NCBI GenBank assembly: GCA_051294375.1
Contig: CM119271.1
Coordinates: 17,075,799-17,139,798 of the forward strand
DNA: 64,000 nucleotides
DNA from: Paraspadella gotoi
Taxonomy: Eukaryota > Chaetognatha
Direction of reading: 5' to 3'
The translations under genes were made by a program, and so were the position numbers. Below the pieces are notes generated by a model that saw nothing but the letters and a program-made list of their open reading frames with translations, was not told the origin of the DNA and searched no databases. Positions 46,086 through 56,911 of this stretch are shown here, piece after piece (positions within the stretch are counted from its first letter, which is position 1; each line of letters begins with the position of its first letter).

Positions 46086-46537
46086 TGTTCCGTCTGTTAA
46101 ATAAAAATAAACATTGTTTGGTTAAAATTTCCACACTTTGGGCTTTTCCTCGAATATAGAAATTAAAACAAAAGGGAAGGAAAAAAGTTAAAAACGGAAG
46201 CTGATTTAATAGATCCCAAAATAATATAATTAAATCAAACCTCTGCAAAGGCTTTTTAGATAAAAGCATTAATTAAATGTAACGAGAATTGCATTACGGC
46301 AGAAATAACAAAATTTAAATTTTTAAATCAATTTTTTTTATTTGGATGTAAAGAATCAAATAACTGGAAGCAACCTATCTTCATAAATTTTTTTAAACAG
46401 TTTTGATTTGAATATGGGCACTTAGAACGGTTTAAGTAGTGTTATTCCTTTTATTTACTAGCTTCATTAACTACTGAATTGGCGTTTTTTAATTGTGGAT
46501 GCTATTAAAATCAGTCAGTTTTTAACTTTTTTTCCTC

Positions 46538-46812
46538 CTTTTTTTTTTTTATATTTTGTTGATAAGGCGCTAAAAGTGGCAGAAAGATGACTATCCGTAA
46601 CTTGTAATAACCCCCCTCTTGGCAGAACATGGACGGGTCCTGGCCTTGGGAACCAGGGCTTGAGGGGTTTGCCCACGGCCTCCAAGGCGGCTTACGGCCG
46701 GTCCTCCTCCTTTGCCGGCAGGGGTAGGGTACGCGGGGGTTGGGATTTGAACCCCGGTAGCCTAATGTCATTGAGCTTATGGCTTTAACTCAAATGAGCC
46801 AACCGAGGTCAC
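46538..46812 (-). mobile_element. tRNA-derived SINE, copy 2 (fuller)
   Basis: Minus-strand order: head with GGTTGGCTCATTTGAGTTAA (A-box region) and GGGGTTCAAATCCC (B box), a GC-rich body with CTCAAGCCCTGGTTCCCAAG, then CGGATAGTCATCTTTCTGCC, ACTTTTAGCGCCTTATCAAC and an A-rich tail. Head and tail match the 14.6-kb copy. It lies wholly in the spacer of the large inverted repeat, so it may have inserted after that structure formed, or marks its breakpoint. Confidence 0.75.
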
Positions 46813-48455
46813 AACTGAAAGAGTGCATGCTTACAATTTGAATGTGCTATAAAGCTTTTATATGTCTAACATTATCTAACAAAGCATAAGCTATTAATTT
46901 GAATCGCTCTTCCTCACTTTTTACAATTTTTTTTCTTTTATTGGAAATTTTATAAGTAAAAATTTAAATAACTGAAAAAAAGATTATCAATTAGGTAATT
47001 TCCAAATGGAGTTATTTCTTAAAAATTAAGATAGCAAAATATGTTCTATACTATAATACAAATGCCAGTTCTACTGTGTAGGCTTAAAATAAATTTATTT
47101 TTAATTAATATAATTTTATTATAAAATAATTGGGTCGACCATTGTGGTATAAACTATCAATTTTTGTTGGCGGTTTTGAAATTTAGGAGAAAAAAAAACA
47201 ATTTATTTTTGTTTTTAATCAACAATTGTTTTTATTGTTATTAATTTTAAATTTTAAATTATTTAAAAAAATTATAAATATTTAAAACTATTAATATATA
47301 TTCTATTCAGTATTAAAAGTTTAATGCATTTATACTTGTTAATATTTTGGAATACATTTTGTTTATTAACAATATATCTCAAATTAGTTGAGTGAGCTAC
47401 TGTATTATATTATTTGTAAATTTTTTTTTTCCATAAATAATAACTAAATTCTTATTAGCTGATTAAAGGGCTGGAATATGGATTGGGGAATTAAAGCACT
47501 CACTAAGTATATACTTGTTATTTTTATTTGAGATTAAGTTTAATTAAAACATCATATACTTTTTTTATAATAAAATAAAGTTATAATTTGTTTTATTTAT
47601 TTTTATTATAATTTTATATTATTTTTATTTTAAACATTTGTTTTTAAAAGCCTTATAAAGTAGAACTGTTATTTTTTGTATCTTTATTTTTAAAAAAATA
47701 TATTCCTATTTGAAGTAACTAATTGATTAATCTTTTTTTAAAAAAAAATTTATATTTTTACGTATAATTCAATAATGAAAAATTTGTAAAAAAGTTGGGA
47801 GAGGTCTGCAAATTAATAGGCTTATGTTTTTGTAGATAATGATTAGATGTATAAGACATATCAAATTGGTAAGCCATACAGACAAAAATTATTAATAAAT
47901 ATTTTTTCAAATTTTTTCAAGATTTAACACATTCATAAGCCTGAAACAAAATTAAAAAAACTAATAACCTATTTTACGCCAATAGGAAATGCCCAAGGGT
48001 TTATCATAGAGGATTTAAGTCTGGTTTATAACCTTTATTTTTACATTATTTTCAAGGTTATAAGGGGAAAATAAAAAAGTGACTTTTAAAATGGCCGGAG
48101 AATATCGTTTTTAAAATCAGTCATAATTGGAAAGAGTATTTTTTGGATTTTTAAAAATAAAGGTATGTAAAATGGAAGGTATTGTTTTCACGGCTCTTTA
48201 AATTGGACGCCAGGTTAATTTGATTCTGACTGATATTTTTCAAAAGAATATCTATCAATTTTTAATTGAAAAAAACCGGGTTTTTTTTGGCAAATTTTGA
48301 AGAGTTGGCAAGCAGCTTATTGATCGATTTTTCAGAAAAAACAAAGAATAGAAAAAAAATTATTAGCCCTATAGTGGGACTAATTTTGTACTATAACGTG
48401 CTAAATTTCTGTAAAAACTTTATAAAATTTGCTAAAGGGGCCTAATTCCCCACCC

Positions 48456-49110
48456 AAAAAAATGTAATGTAGTTGATGTGGTATTGTAACTCTGGGATGG
48501 TCATCTGGGATTCCGATTTGAAATATTCGATCCCCAGAGAGTGACTTTTTGGGGTGCGGAGATTGGCTCAGGGATTATTACTTTAGGGAATGAATTATAA
48601 TTTAGGGATGAATTGGGACTCTGATTAGTGATTTCGTCTTCCCATCGTAATTTTAGGAGACGGTTAATTATTCATTTTTAATTCATTTTATAAGGGGGCC
48701 TTATTATAAAAGTACGAATGACGTCAATATAAACGTCCGCAAGAATACTATGGTTTATTTATATCATTTATTCTCGGGCGTACCGGTACCCCCGGCGTAC
48801 AAGCGACGGAATGACTCGGATAGATGTTGATAAACCTTACGCCGGCATTTTCATATTATAGTTAGTTATGGGTGAGGCAGCAGAGATGGCAAGTTGTCTG
48901 AGAGGAAAAACAAAAGTTAGTAAAAAAATTTGTTTCGGGATTGCCCTAATAAAAATCAAATCTTAACTAAGTTTTCCCCGATTCCTCATAAGACGGTGAA
49001 TCGGGCATGCTCAGACAATCGAAGCTTCGGGCGGATTTACTAATCAATTTATTGTGTAAAGTTAAATTAAACTAGTAGTCGGGGAAATGTTTAATCCGGC
49101 AATCAATTAA
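48456..49110. other. Unique interval, nothing recognised
   Basis: Ordinary composition with no tandem repeat. A TTCGATCCCC word near 48528 is B-box-like, but no cloverleaf follows. Confidence 0.4.
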
Positions 49111-49116
49111 AGTAAC

Positions 49117-49350
49117 ATGACTATTTACCAAGAGGCAATAAATACGCTTCAACCATGCGATGGAGAAATTTTAAGTAAATCCATTTGGGAAATAGAAAAC
49201 ATTGGTTATAAACCAGAGGCTGGAAAGGCCAATTGGGTCGATCTTAATGATGCAACGATTCTTTTGTCAATCGAATCCCTAACCTTCAAACTCGTCCTTC
49301 AAACTCGAAAATTCAGGGCGCGGAGATCCGTCGCCAAACAAAACGAGTAA
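49117..49350 (+). CDS. 77-residue open frame, hypothetical (doubtful)
   Basis: Starts AACATGACTATTTACC and reads MTIYQEAINTLQPCDG, continues through WEIENIGYKPEAGK and ends RRSVAKQNE. Unlike most frames in this window it has mixed, protein-like composition and no repeat, and the start context (A at -3) is acceptable. No signal peptide, membrane segment or known motif is seen. It may be an exon, a fragment of an old mobile-element gene, or chance. Confidence 0.2.
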   Translation: MTIYQEAINTLQPCDGEILSKSIWEIENIGYKPEAGKANWVDLNDATILLSIESLTFKLVLQTRKFRARRSVAKQNE

Positions 49351-50043
49351 TGCTAATTATTCCAACTTGCGATCGAGATCCAATGGAGGCGGGAATGGGG
49401 TCGTCAAAGCGTCGTTCGGATCCTGGTGGCTGGGGCTTCTGAATGTCTAAAAGTCTGTGGGGTCTCTGGTTCCCCGGAGAGCGATGCGTCTCAAACCTCG
49501 GGATTGCTCCCCTCCAAAATTCTGGGGACCTTTTTTTGGATTACATTGTTTCTTCATTTTGTGACGCTTTTTTCTCGCGGCGCACTAATATGAGCTTTAG
49601 TAGGGTGGATGACGAAAATATCAAACATGGGCCTCGGGGCGGTGATTTCGAAAAAATAAAAGGAAAAATAAAAGCGAGCTGATTCTGAAAAACTTATAAT
49701 AGAAACAATTATTAAGTCAGCAAATACCCATACTCTCTCTCTATCTATTGTTCTAAAATCCAAATGAAATCATTTCTATTTCTAATGTTATTCTCTCTCT
49801 CTCTTCTTTCTTTCTTTTCTCTTTCTCTTTGCTTCTTTCTTCCCCTTCTCTTTCTCTCTCTCTCTCTCTCATTCTCTCTCTCTCTGCTCTCTTGATCCTC
49901 TCTGGTCTATCCAAATTTATAAAATAGAGAGCCTCGTTTTTTAAAAACATATTTAAAAGCGAAAAAAAATATATTACTATCATATTTGGTAATTTTTTAA
50001 AACTGTAATATAAACGGCATATTGACAACAGCAGACAAATATA
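49351..50043. other. Unique DNA then TC tract
   Basis: Ordinary sequence to 49730, then TC/TTTC words at 49733-49890. No supported gene. Confidence 0.5.
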
Positions 50044-50183
50044 ACATCAGTAATACTGTGAGCATAAAAATAAATTCTTAATAAGAAAGCGGAAATATCT
50101 TGCAAATTTTTCTTTTGCAAAAGACGAAGTTTGAAAAAAAAAAATGTTGTTTTTTTTATGGTATGTTTTTTTGGGTGACTTCG

Positions 50184-50463
50184 TCATCTTTTTCGTTTTC
50201 GGGCCAACAACTCCGCCCTCATGCCGCAACCACCCTTCCACAGGCACTCCCCTCGTCTGTTCCCCATCACTCCTCCATACACTCGCAGGGCCAAGCGGCT
50301 CAGGTATCCAACGTCGAACTTGTTGACGAAAAGATGGTCGTCCTGCTTTGGCGCGGGATCCACGGGAGATCGGTGAGGGGCCGGGAAGACGCGAACTCGC
50401 GGGCGGGACGGTCGCGTCCGTGGCAGACGAGCGAAGGTTGAACTTTGCTTTATTGGCAGCCAA
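50184..50463. other. GC-rich patch open on both strands
   Basis: On minus, a stop-free stretch ends FVNKFDVGYLSRLALRVYGG, VMGNRRGECLWKGGCG and MRAELLARKRKR, stop at 50186-50184, with no upstream Met. On plus, CCTTCCACAG precedes 50244-50303, which reads ALPSSVPHHSSIHSQGQAAQ and meets CAGGTATCC, an acceptor-exon-donor arrangement in phase 0. Both look protein-like; at most one can be right. Homology or RNA evidence is needed to choose a strand. Confidence 0.2.
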
Positions 50464-50789
50464 CATCACGATTTCTTAAAGAGGGGGGGGAGGGGTGGCC
50501 AGTGGCGGGGAAAGACAAAGAATAGGGCTACGTTTGTTACTTTGGTCCATTGGCCGTTGTATTTCTAGTATTACCTTGGGTAACTTTCTTAAGTTTATAA
50601 TGGTCGGACCGCCGGGGAGTCTTGAGGCTTCCCGATAATTTACGGTGCAAGCGTTTGCCAAAAAATGCTTCGTCCGGGCTGTAAGTTGGTCTTTTGTTCC
50701 ACTCGAGAAAGCCTAGGGGTAGTAAGTGTCGATCATTATTGTTTCCCCTTTGAAACAAGACGTCTTAATTTTAACAAATGTAAATTTAC

Positions 50790-50791
50790 CT

Positions 50792-50822
<31 letters not shown>

Positions 50823-50997
50823 TAACAACAACGACGACGATGATAACGACAACGACGACGATGATAACGACAACGACGACGACGATGATGATAACAACGA
50901 CGAATAGGATGATCCCTTTTCTGATTACAGAGACACAAGTGGTGATTTGGTCGACTAAAATTGAATTTGAGATCACATCTTATCAATCAGATAGAGT

Positions 50998-51061
<64 letters not shown>

Positions 51062-51490
51062 TAGAGTTAATCCCCTTTCAATATCCTTTTTTTGCTTTTC
51101 GTTCTCCGATGATCTTTGGTCGAAAGATTTCGTCATTTTGTCCGGAGATCGGANNNNNNNNNNNNNNNNNNNNNNNNNNNNNNNNNNNNNNNNNNNNNNN
51201 NNNNNNNNNNNNNNNNNNNNNNNNNNNNNNNNNNNNNNNNNNNNNNNNNNNNNNNNNNNNNNNNNNNNNNNNNNNNNNNNNNNNNNNNNNNNNNNNNNNN
51301 NNNNNNNNNNNNNNNNNNNNNNNNNNNNNNNNNNNNNNNNNNNNNNNNNNNNNNNNNNNNNNNNNNNNNNNNNNNNNNNNNNNNNNNNNNNNNNNNNNNN
51401 NNNNNNNNNNNNNNNNNNNNNNNNNNNNNNNNNNNNNNNNTCAATCAGTCTGTCTGTGTGTCTGTCAATCAGTCTGTGTGACTGTCTGTC
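50790..51490 (+). repeat. Duplicated segment, copy 2 (partner 39480-40275)
   Basis: CGA/GAT array at 50792-50907, GATGATGATAACAACGACGA, GATTTGGTCGACTAAAATTG, a pure GA run (51003-51060), GATAGAGTTAATCCCCTTTC and TTTTCGTTCTC, then a 287-N gap (51154-51440) and a CAATCAGTCTGTCTGTGTG array, as in copy 1, 11.3 kb away. Confidence 0.8.
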
Positions 51491-51975
51491 TTTTTTTTGT
51501 TGATTTTCGTTTTGGATCTGATATAGAATTTTTTCTCTGTGGATTTTTTTACAAATAATATATATACTAATTTCATATAGATTATCGAATATCCTTTCAT
51601 TCAATGAAAAAGCTAAATTAATTTCTAACTTTTGTCAGGTTATGAGTTAAGGAGTCCAACTCTCTTTCGAGATGATATCATAACAAGACTATATCACAAT
51701 ATAAACATACATACATTTCAATTAAATTTGTAAACATCACGTTTGAATTAAAGGCAGAAAATTCAAAAGTTTTTTAATAAATTACAGTTTTTATCATCGC
51801 CTCTTTTTATTTTTACATTTTTCCCAATTTTCATTTTTTCAAATTTTTCCCAAAAAGTGAAAATAAATTTACTTTTTTTTCTTTTCGATTTTACCTTTGA
51901 AATCTTTGCTCATTCAGACGAGAAGAAAATTTTTTTCAAAAATCTCTTTTCTATTCATTTTTTTCACATTCTTTA

Positions 51976-52008
<33 letters not shown>

Positions 52009-53579
52009 NNNNNNNNNNNNNNNNNNNNNNNNNNNNNNNNNNNNNNNNNNNNNNNNNNNNNNNNNNNNNNNNNNNNNNNNNNNNNNNNNNNNNNNNNNNN
52101 NNNNNNNNNNNNNNNNNNNNNNNNNNNNNNNNNNNNNNNNNNNNNNNNNNNNNNNNNNNNNNNNNNNNNNNNNNNNNNNNNNNNNNNNNNNNNNNNNNNN
52201 NNNNNNNNNNNNNNNNNNNNNNNNNNNNNNNNNNNNNNNNCGGACATCGTGTTTTCTTTTTCTGTGTGAGTGAGCACATTTTGTGGAGTCATGGACATTT
52301 AGTGTTTAACTACTTTTATAAGTTTATGAAATTGGGACAACGAATATAAGTATTATCCATTCATTTAATAAAGAAGATCGGTCCATCCAATGTGTTGCGC
52401 CGCAGTGACTTTCNNNNNNNNNNNNNNNNNNNNNNNNNNNNNNNNNNNNNNNNNNNNNNNNNNNNNNNNNNNNNNNNNNNNNNNNNNNNNNNNNNNNNNN
52501 NNNNNNNNNNNNNNNNNNNNNNNNNNNNNNNNNNNNNNNNNNNNNNNNNNNNNNNNNNNNNNNNNNNNNNNNNNNNNNNNNNNNNNNNNNNNNNNNNNNN
52601 NNNNNNNNNNNNNNNNNNNNNNNNNNNNNNNNNNNNNNNNNNNNNNNNNNNNNNNNNNNNNNNNNNNNNNNNNNNNNNNNNNNNNNNNNNNNNNNNNNNN
52701 NNNNNNNNNNNNNNNNNNNNNNNNNNNNNNNNNNNNNNNNNNNNNNNNNNNNNNNNNNNNNNNNNNNNNNNNNNNNNNNNNNNNNNNNNNNNNNNNNNNN
52801 NNNNNNNNNNNNNNNNNNNNNNNNNNNNNNNNNNNNNNNNNNNNNNNNNNNNNNNNNNNNNNNNNNNNNNNNNNNNNNNNNNNNNNNNNNNNNNNNNNNN
52901 NNNNNNNNNNNNNNNNNNNNNNNNNNNNNNNNNNNNNNNNNNNNNNNNNNNNNNNNNNNNNNNNNNNNNNNNNNNNNNNNNNNNNNNNNNNNNNNNNNNN
53001 NNNNNNNNNNNNNNNNNNNNNNNNNNNNNNNNNNNNNNNNNNNNNNNNNNNNNNNNNNNNNNNNNNNNNNNNNNNNNNNNNNNNNNNNNNNNNNNNNNNN
53101 NNNNNNNNNNNNNNNNNNNNNNNNNNNNNNNNNNNNNNNNNNNNNNNNNNNNNNNNNNNNNNNNNNNNNNNNNNNNNNNNNNNNNNNNNNNNNNNNNNNN
53201 NNNNNNNNNNNNNNNNNNNNNNNNNNNNNNNNNNNNNNNNNNNNNNNNNNNNNNNNNNNNNNNNNNNNNNNNNNNNNNNNNNNNNNNNNNNNNNNNNNNN
53301 NNNNNNNNNNNNNNNNNNNNNNNNNNNNNNNNNNNNNNNNNNNNNNNNNNNNNNNNNNNNNNNNNNNNNNNNNNNNNNNNNNNNNNNNNNTACTAATATC
53401 GAAACTACAAGTTGAGCAGTCTACATTAGGATTAGGGTTGAACAGTTTTACTCCTTTTTATACTATGTAGGCTAGGGTTGTGTAGTTATTTTTAATAGAA
53501 TTTTGAGGAATGCTTTCTTTCCATCTTGTACAACTTGTACAAATATAACTTTTCNNNNNNNNNNNNNNNNNNNNNNNNN
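52009..53579. other. Large gaps (232, 977 and 25 N)
   Basis: N at 52009-52240 (entered from a TC run), 52414-53390 and 53555-53579. Islands between hold no feature. GTTGCGCCGCAGTGACTTTC just before the 977-N gap resembles GTTGCGCCGCATTGACTTTC at 62.89 kb. Long frames here consist of N. Confidence 0.95.
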
Positions 53580-54460
53580 AGTAGTAGTAGTTAGATAGGG
53601 CAGTAGCGTTAGAGACTAAAAAGTAATTAGGTTAGGGAGGTTTCCAAATAAAATTGTAATATAAAGTTTCTACCCTTTAATAAAGTATAATAAAAGATTA
53701 CTGTAAGGCCCTTACCCAGTGTTCTTTTTTTTTTGCATAGCAGAACCGAAAAAACCAATTAACCGAGCGCAAAAAATCCCAGACTTTCTCGCAATATAAA
53801 AAATTTAAGCCATTTATTTATCTCATCATATATTTATGACCTGCTGAGAATAATATCTATATAATAATATTTTCATGTCATATCAATTACTTGAAGATAA
53901 AACTCATTAGGGAGAGGAATACGAAGAGAAAGAAGACGTCAAGGGATCTATTGGGTTTGGGGGCGCCCTTTAATGTTTTATAATTGTTTCTCTGCCAATT
54001 AGAAACCATTATAAATTATATTTAAATATATATATTAATTATATAATTAATTTGTGGATTATTTCAAATGAGATTGAGTTTCTCAATCTCATGTGCATAT
54101 TGTCGTATCTGATTAGGCTTCAATCTCATTTGCAATATTGTCGTATTCTGATTAAGCTTTGATAAAAATTTATTACTATTGCCTGAAGTTTAAAAATTTA
54201 AACAATTTACTAGAGAATGATCAGTTTATTCTGTATTGGACTAATTGACTAATGATCATGTTTATCAGTTTATTGTCTGGTTATATTAAATATTCATAGC
54301 ATTTTAGCAATTGGAAACAGAAAATAAATTTGACTGTTATTGAATGACTTTTGTTTTCCCTTTAGGCGAGTCTTGTCTTAGGTTTTGGTTTTTGCACAGA
54401 GGTCGCTGCGGCTCCCAGCAGAACAGCAGCAGCACCACACATCCACAAAACCAACATGCT
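53580..54460. other. AT-rich interval, no gene seen
   Basis: A near-direct repeat of CAATCTCATNTGCATATTGTCG with TCTGATTAGGCTT occurs near 54083 and 54120. Nothing else recognised. Confidence 0.5.
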
Positions 54461-54469
54461 CCACGTGTC

Positions 54470-56360
54470 GGGAGCTTTCTTTCCTCTCCTTTCATTTCTT
54501 TCCTTTCCTTTTCCTTTCCTCTTCCTTCAACTTTCCTTTCCTTTCCTTTCCTTCCTTTCCTTTCCCTTTCTTTTCCTTTTCCTTCCTCTCTTCTTTCCCC
54601 TCCTTTTCATTTCTTTCCTTTCCTTTCCTTTCCTTTCCTTTTCCTTTCTTCCTTTCCTTTTCCTTTCCTTCCTTTCCTTTCCTCTTCCTTTCCTTTCTTT
54701 TCTTTTCTTTCCCCTTTCTCTACTTTCCTTCTTTGGCCATCGCATCTTTTCTATTTTTCTTTTGCCAACGCTTAAATCCTTTTTCCTCTCATTCACAGTC
54801 GGTTTTCTATTTTTCTCTCATTATAGTTTTTTTTTTCCTTCTATTTTCTTTTCTTTTGTTCTTTCTTTATCTTATCTTTCTATTTTTCTTTCTTTTTTCA
54901 TTCTTTCTTGCTATTTTTCCTTTTCTCTATCTTTTTCTCTTTTTTTCTTTAACTATTTTTTATCTATTTCTCTCTCTCTCTCTCCTTTCTTTTTCCTTTC
55001 CCGACTTCTCTCTCTCTTCTCTCTCTCCTCTCCTCTCTCTCTCTCTCGGTCTCTCTCTCTCTCTCTTCTCACTCTCTCACTCCCCTCATTCATTTTTTCC
55101 CCATTTTTTTTTCAATTCTTTACCTCCCTTTCATGTTAAGCACTTTTCCCGCCAATGTTGTTAGTTGCCGTCGGCTTTAAATAATTTTATTCTTTATCTT
55201 TTTTGCTTCTTTTCTTTCTTTTTTTGCTCTTTTTTCTTTCTTTTTTTTCTTTTTTTGCTCTTTTTTTACTCTTTTTTTTCTCATTTTTTTTTACATCGAA
55301 CATCACGTCCTTTTACTTCTTACTCAATTTTTTCCTTTCTTTTCTTTTTTCCTTATCTCCCTTTTTTTGTCTTTTCTTTTTTTTCTCCTTTTTCCCTTTT
55401 GCTCTTCTCTCTTTTCCTTTATCTTTTTCCTCATTTTGTATCGTTCCATTTTTCCTTTTTCCTTTCTTTTTTTATTTTTCTTTCTTTTCTATTTTTTCTG
55501 TGTTCAATTTCAAAGTTTGAATCATTCCTCTCTTTTTCCTTTCCTATACTTTCCTTCATTGTTCTTTTAACCTTATATATATTTTAATATTCTAGTATAT
55601 TTGACTTTTCCATGACCAGATTTTCAGTTTGTCCTTCTTTTCTCCCATTTGCCTCCTAACCCTTCCAAGCTAGCCTCTTCTTCTTCCTCTCTCTTTCTTT
55701 CCCTTCTCCCTTTTCTCTTCTTCTTCTTCTTCCTCTCTCTTTCTTCCTCTCTCCCTTTCCTCTTTCTCTTCTTCTTCCTCTCTCTTTCTTCTTCTCTCCC
55801 TTTCCTCTTCCTCTTCTCCTTCTTCTCTCTTTCTTCCTCTCTCCCTTTCCTCTTCCTCTTCTTCTTCCTCTATCTTTCTTTCTTCTTTCCCTTTCCTCTT
55901 CTTCTTCTTCTTTCTCTCTCTTTCTTTCCTCTCTCCCTTTCCTCTTCCTCTTTTTCTTCCTCTCTCTTTCTTCCTCTCTCCCTTTCCTCTTTCTCTTCTT
56001 CTTCCTCTATCTTTCTTTCCTCTCTCCCTTTCCTCTTCTTCTTCTTCTTCCTCTCTCATCTCTTTCTTCCTCCCTCTCGTTTTTTTCTTCTACCAGATTT
56101 CACGAATTTTCCCCAGAGTAATTTTGGATTTTTTCAAGCGGTTTTTTTCTCTGCCATTTTCTCTGCCATTTTCCTCTGCCATTTTCATCATCTTTCCTCT
56201 GAGTCTTTCTCCTCCTTTTCTCTCCCAACTTAACACTTATCTACTTTTCCTTTCTCTTACTTTTCTTTCCTTTCTTGTTTTCCACTGTTCACTCTGTCCC
56301 TCTTCTTTATTTCTCTTTTATCTTTGCCTCTTTCCTTATTTTTTTTTCTTTTCATGATTT
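54470..56360 (+). repeat. ~1.9-kb polypyrimidine region
   Basis: The plus strand is overwhelmingly C and T, passing from TTTCC pentamers (54480-54720) through TC (54965-55085), T-rich (55200-55560) and CTCTTCTTCTTCC (55675-56070) words. Short non-pyrimidine islands interrupt it near 54380-54460, 55100-55190 and 55560-55670. Open frames up to 259 residues (Phe/Ser/Leu/Pro) are artefacts. Confidence 0.9.
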
Positions 56361-56424
56361 CATCTACAATTCTCCCATTTTTCCCAACAATTTTTATTCC
56401 CCCGAGTAAAACCCCGCATTTTTC

Positions 56425-56462
<38 letters not shown>

Positions 56463-56911
56463 GTAGTTTGAAGTACAATTAAATGTTTGACGTAATACGA
56501 CCGTGTTTAAAAATTTAATCCCGATAAAGGAGTTTTTTGAGGTTGTTTGAATAACTGGCCTAAATCCCTTCTTCTATTTACAATATCAATATCACTCCAT
56601 CTCTCCCTTTCTCCCTCCCGCATTTTCCTCTCTCTCTCCCTCTCTCTCTCCCTCCCTCTCTCTCTCCTTCTCTCTCTCTCTCTTTCTCCCGCTGGTGGAT
56701 TCCCCGGATCGGCGTTCCACTCGTTGTTTTGCCTTGGATCAGGTTTTCTTCCTCAGCAAACATTTCACCGTTCTCCTCCGCGGGCTAGAGAGAGAGAGAG
56801 AGAGAGAGAGAGACGAAGAGAAGGAGAGAGAGAGAGAGAGAGAGAGAAGCAGAGGGGAAGAGGGGAGGGGGAGGGGGGAGGGGGGGGGAAAAAAGGGAGA
56901 GAGAGAGAGAG
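56425..56911. repeat. TC tracts then GA tract flanking the tandem element
   Basis: TC runs at 56429-56459 and 56610-56690, and GA/GGGA runs at 56787-56912. A short unique core (56690-56785) lies between. Confidence 0.85.

Larger units (their letters stand above)
44222..48455. repeat. Nested AT-rich inverted repeat, four modules
   Basis: The left arm (44222 to about 45778) is matched in reverse complement by the right arm (about 46815 to 48455). Examples: GGGCCTTAGCAAATTTTATA near 44240 against TATAAAATTTGCTAAAGGGG near 48420; TCCTATTGCGGGTAAAATAG against CTATTTTACGCCAATAGGAA; GGCTCACTCAAAT near 45296 against GTTGAGTGAGC near 47390. Each arm also folds on itself: a TTTGTAGATAATGTTAG-type word appears four times in alternating orientation (near 44870, 45690, 46870, 47830). 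Divergence includes indels and substitutions. No open frame of note. The spacer holds a SINE and a hammerhead relic. Confidence 0.85.

Noticed and set aside
52390-53415. 341- and 334-residue frames
   Set aside because: They consist almost entirely of N from the 977-base gap.
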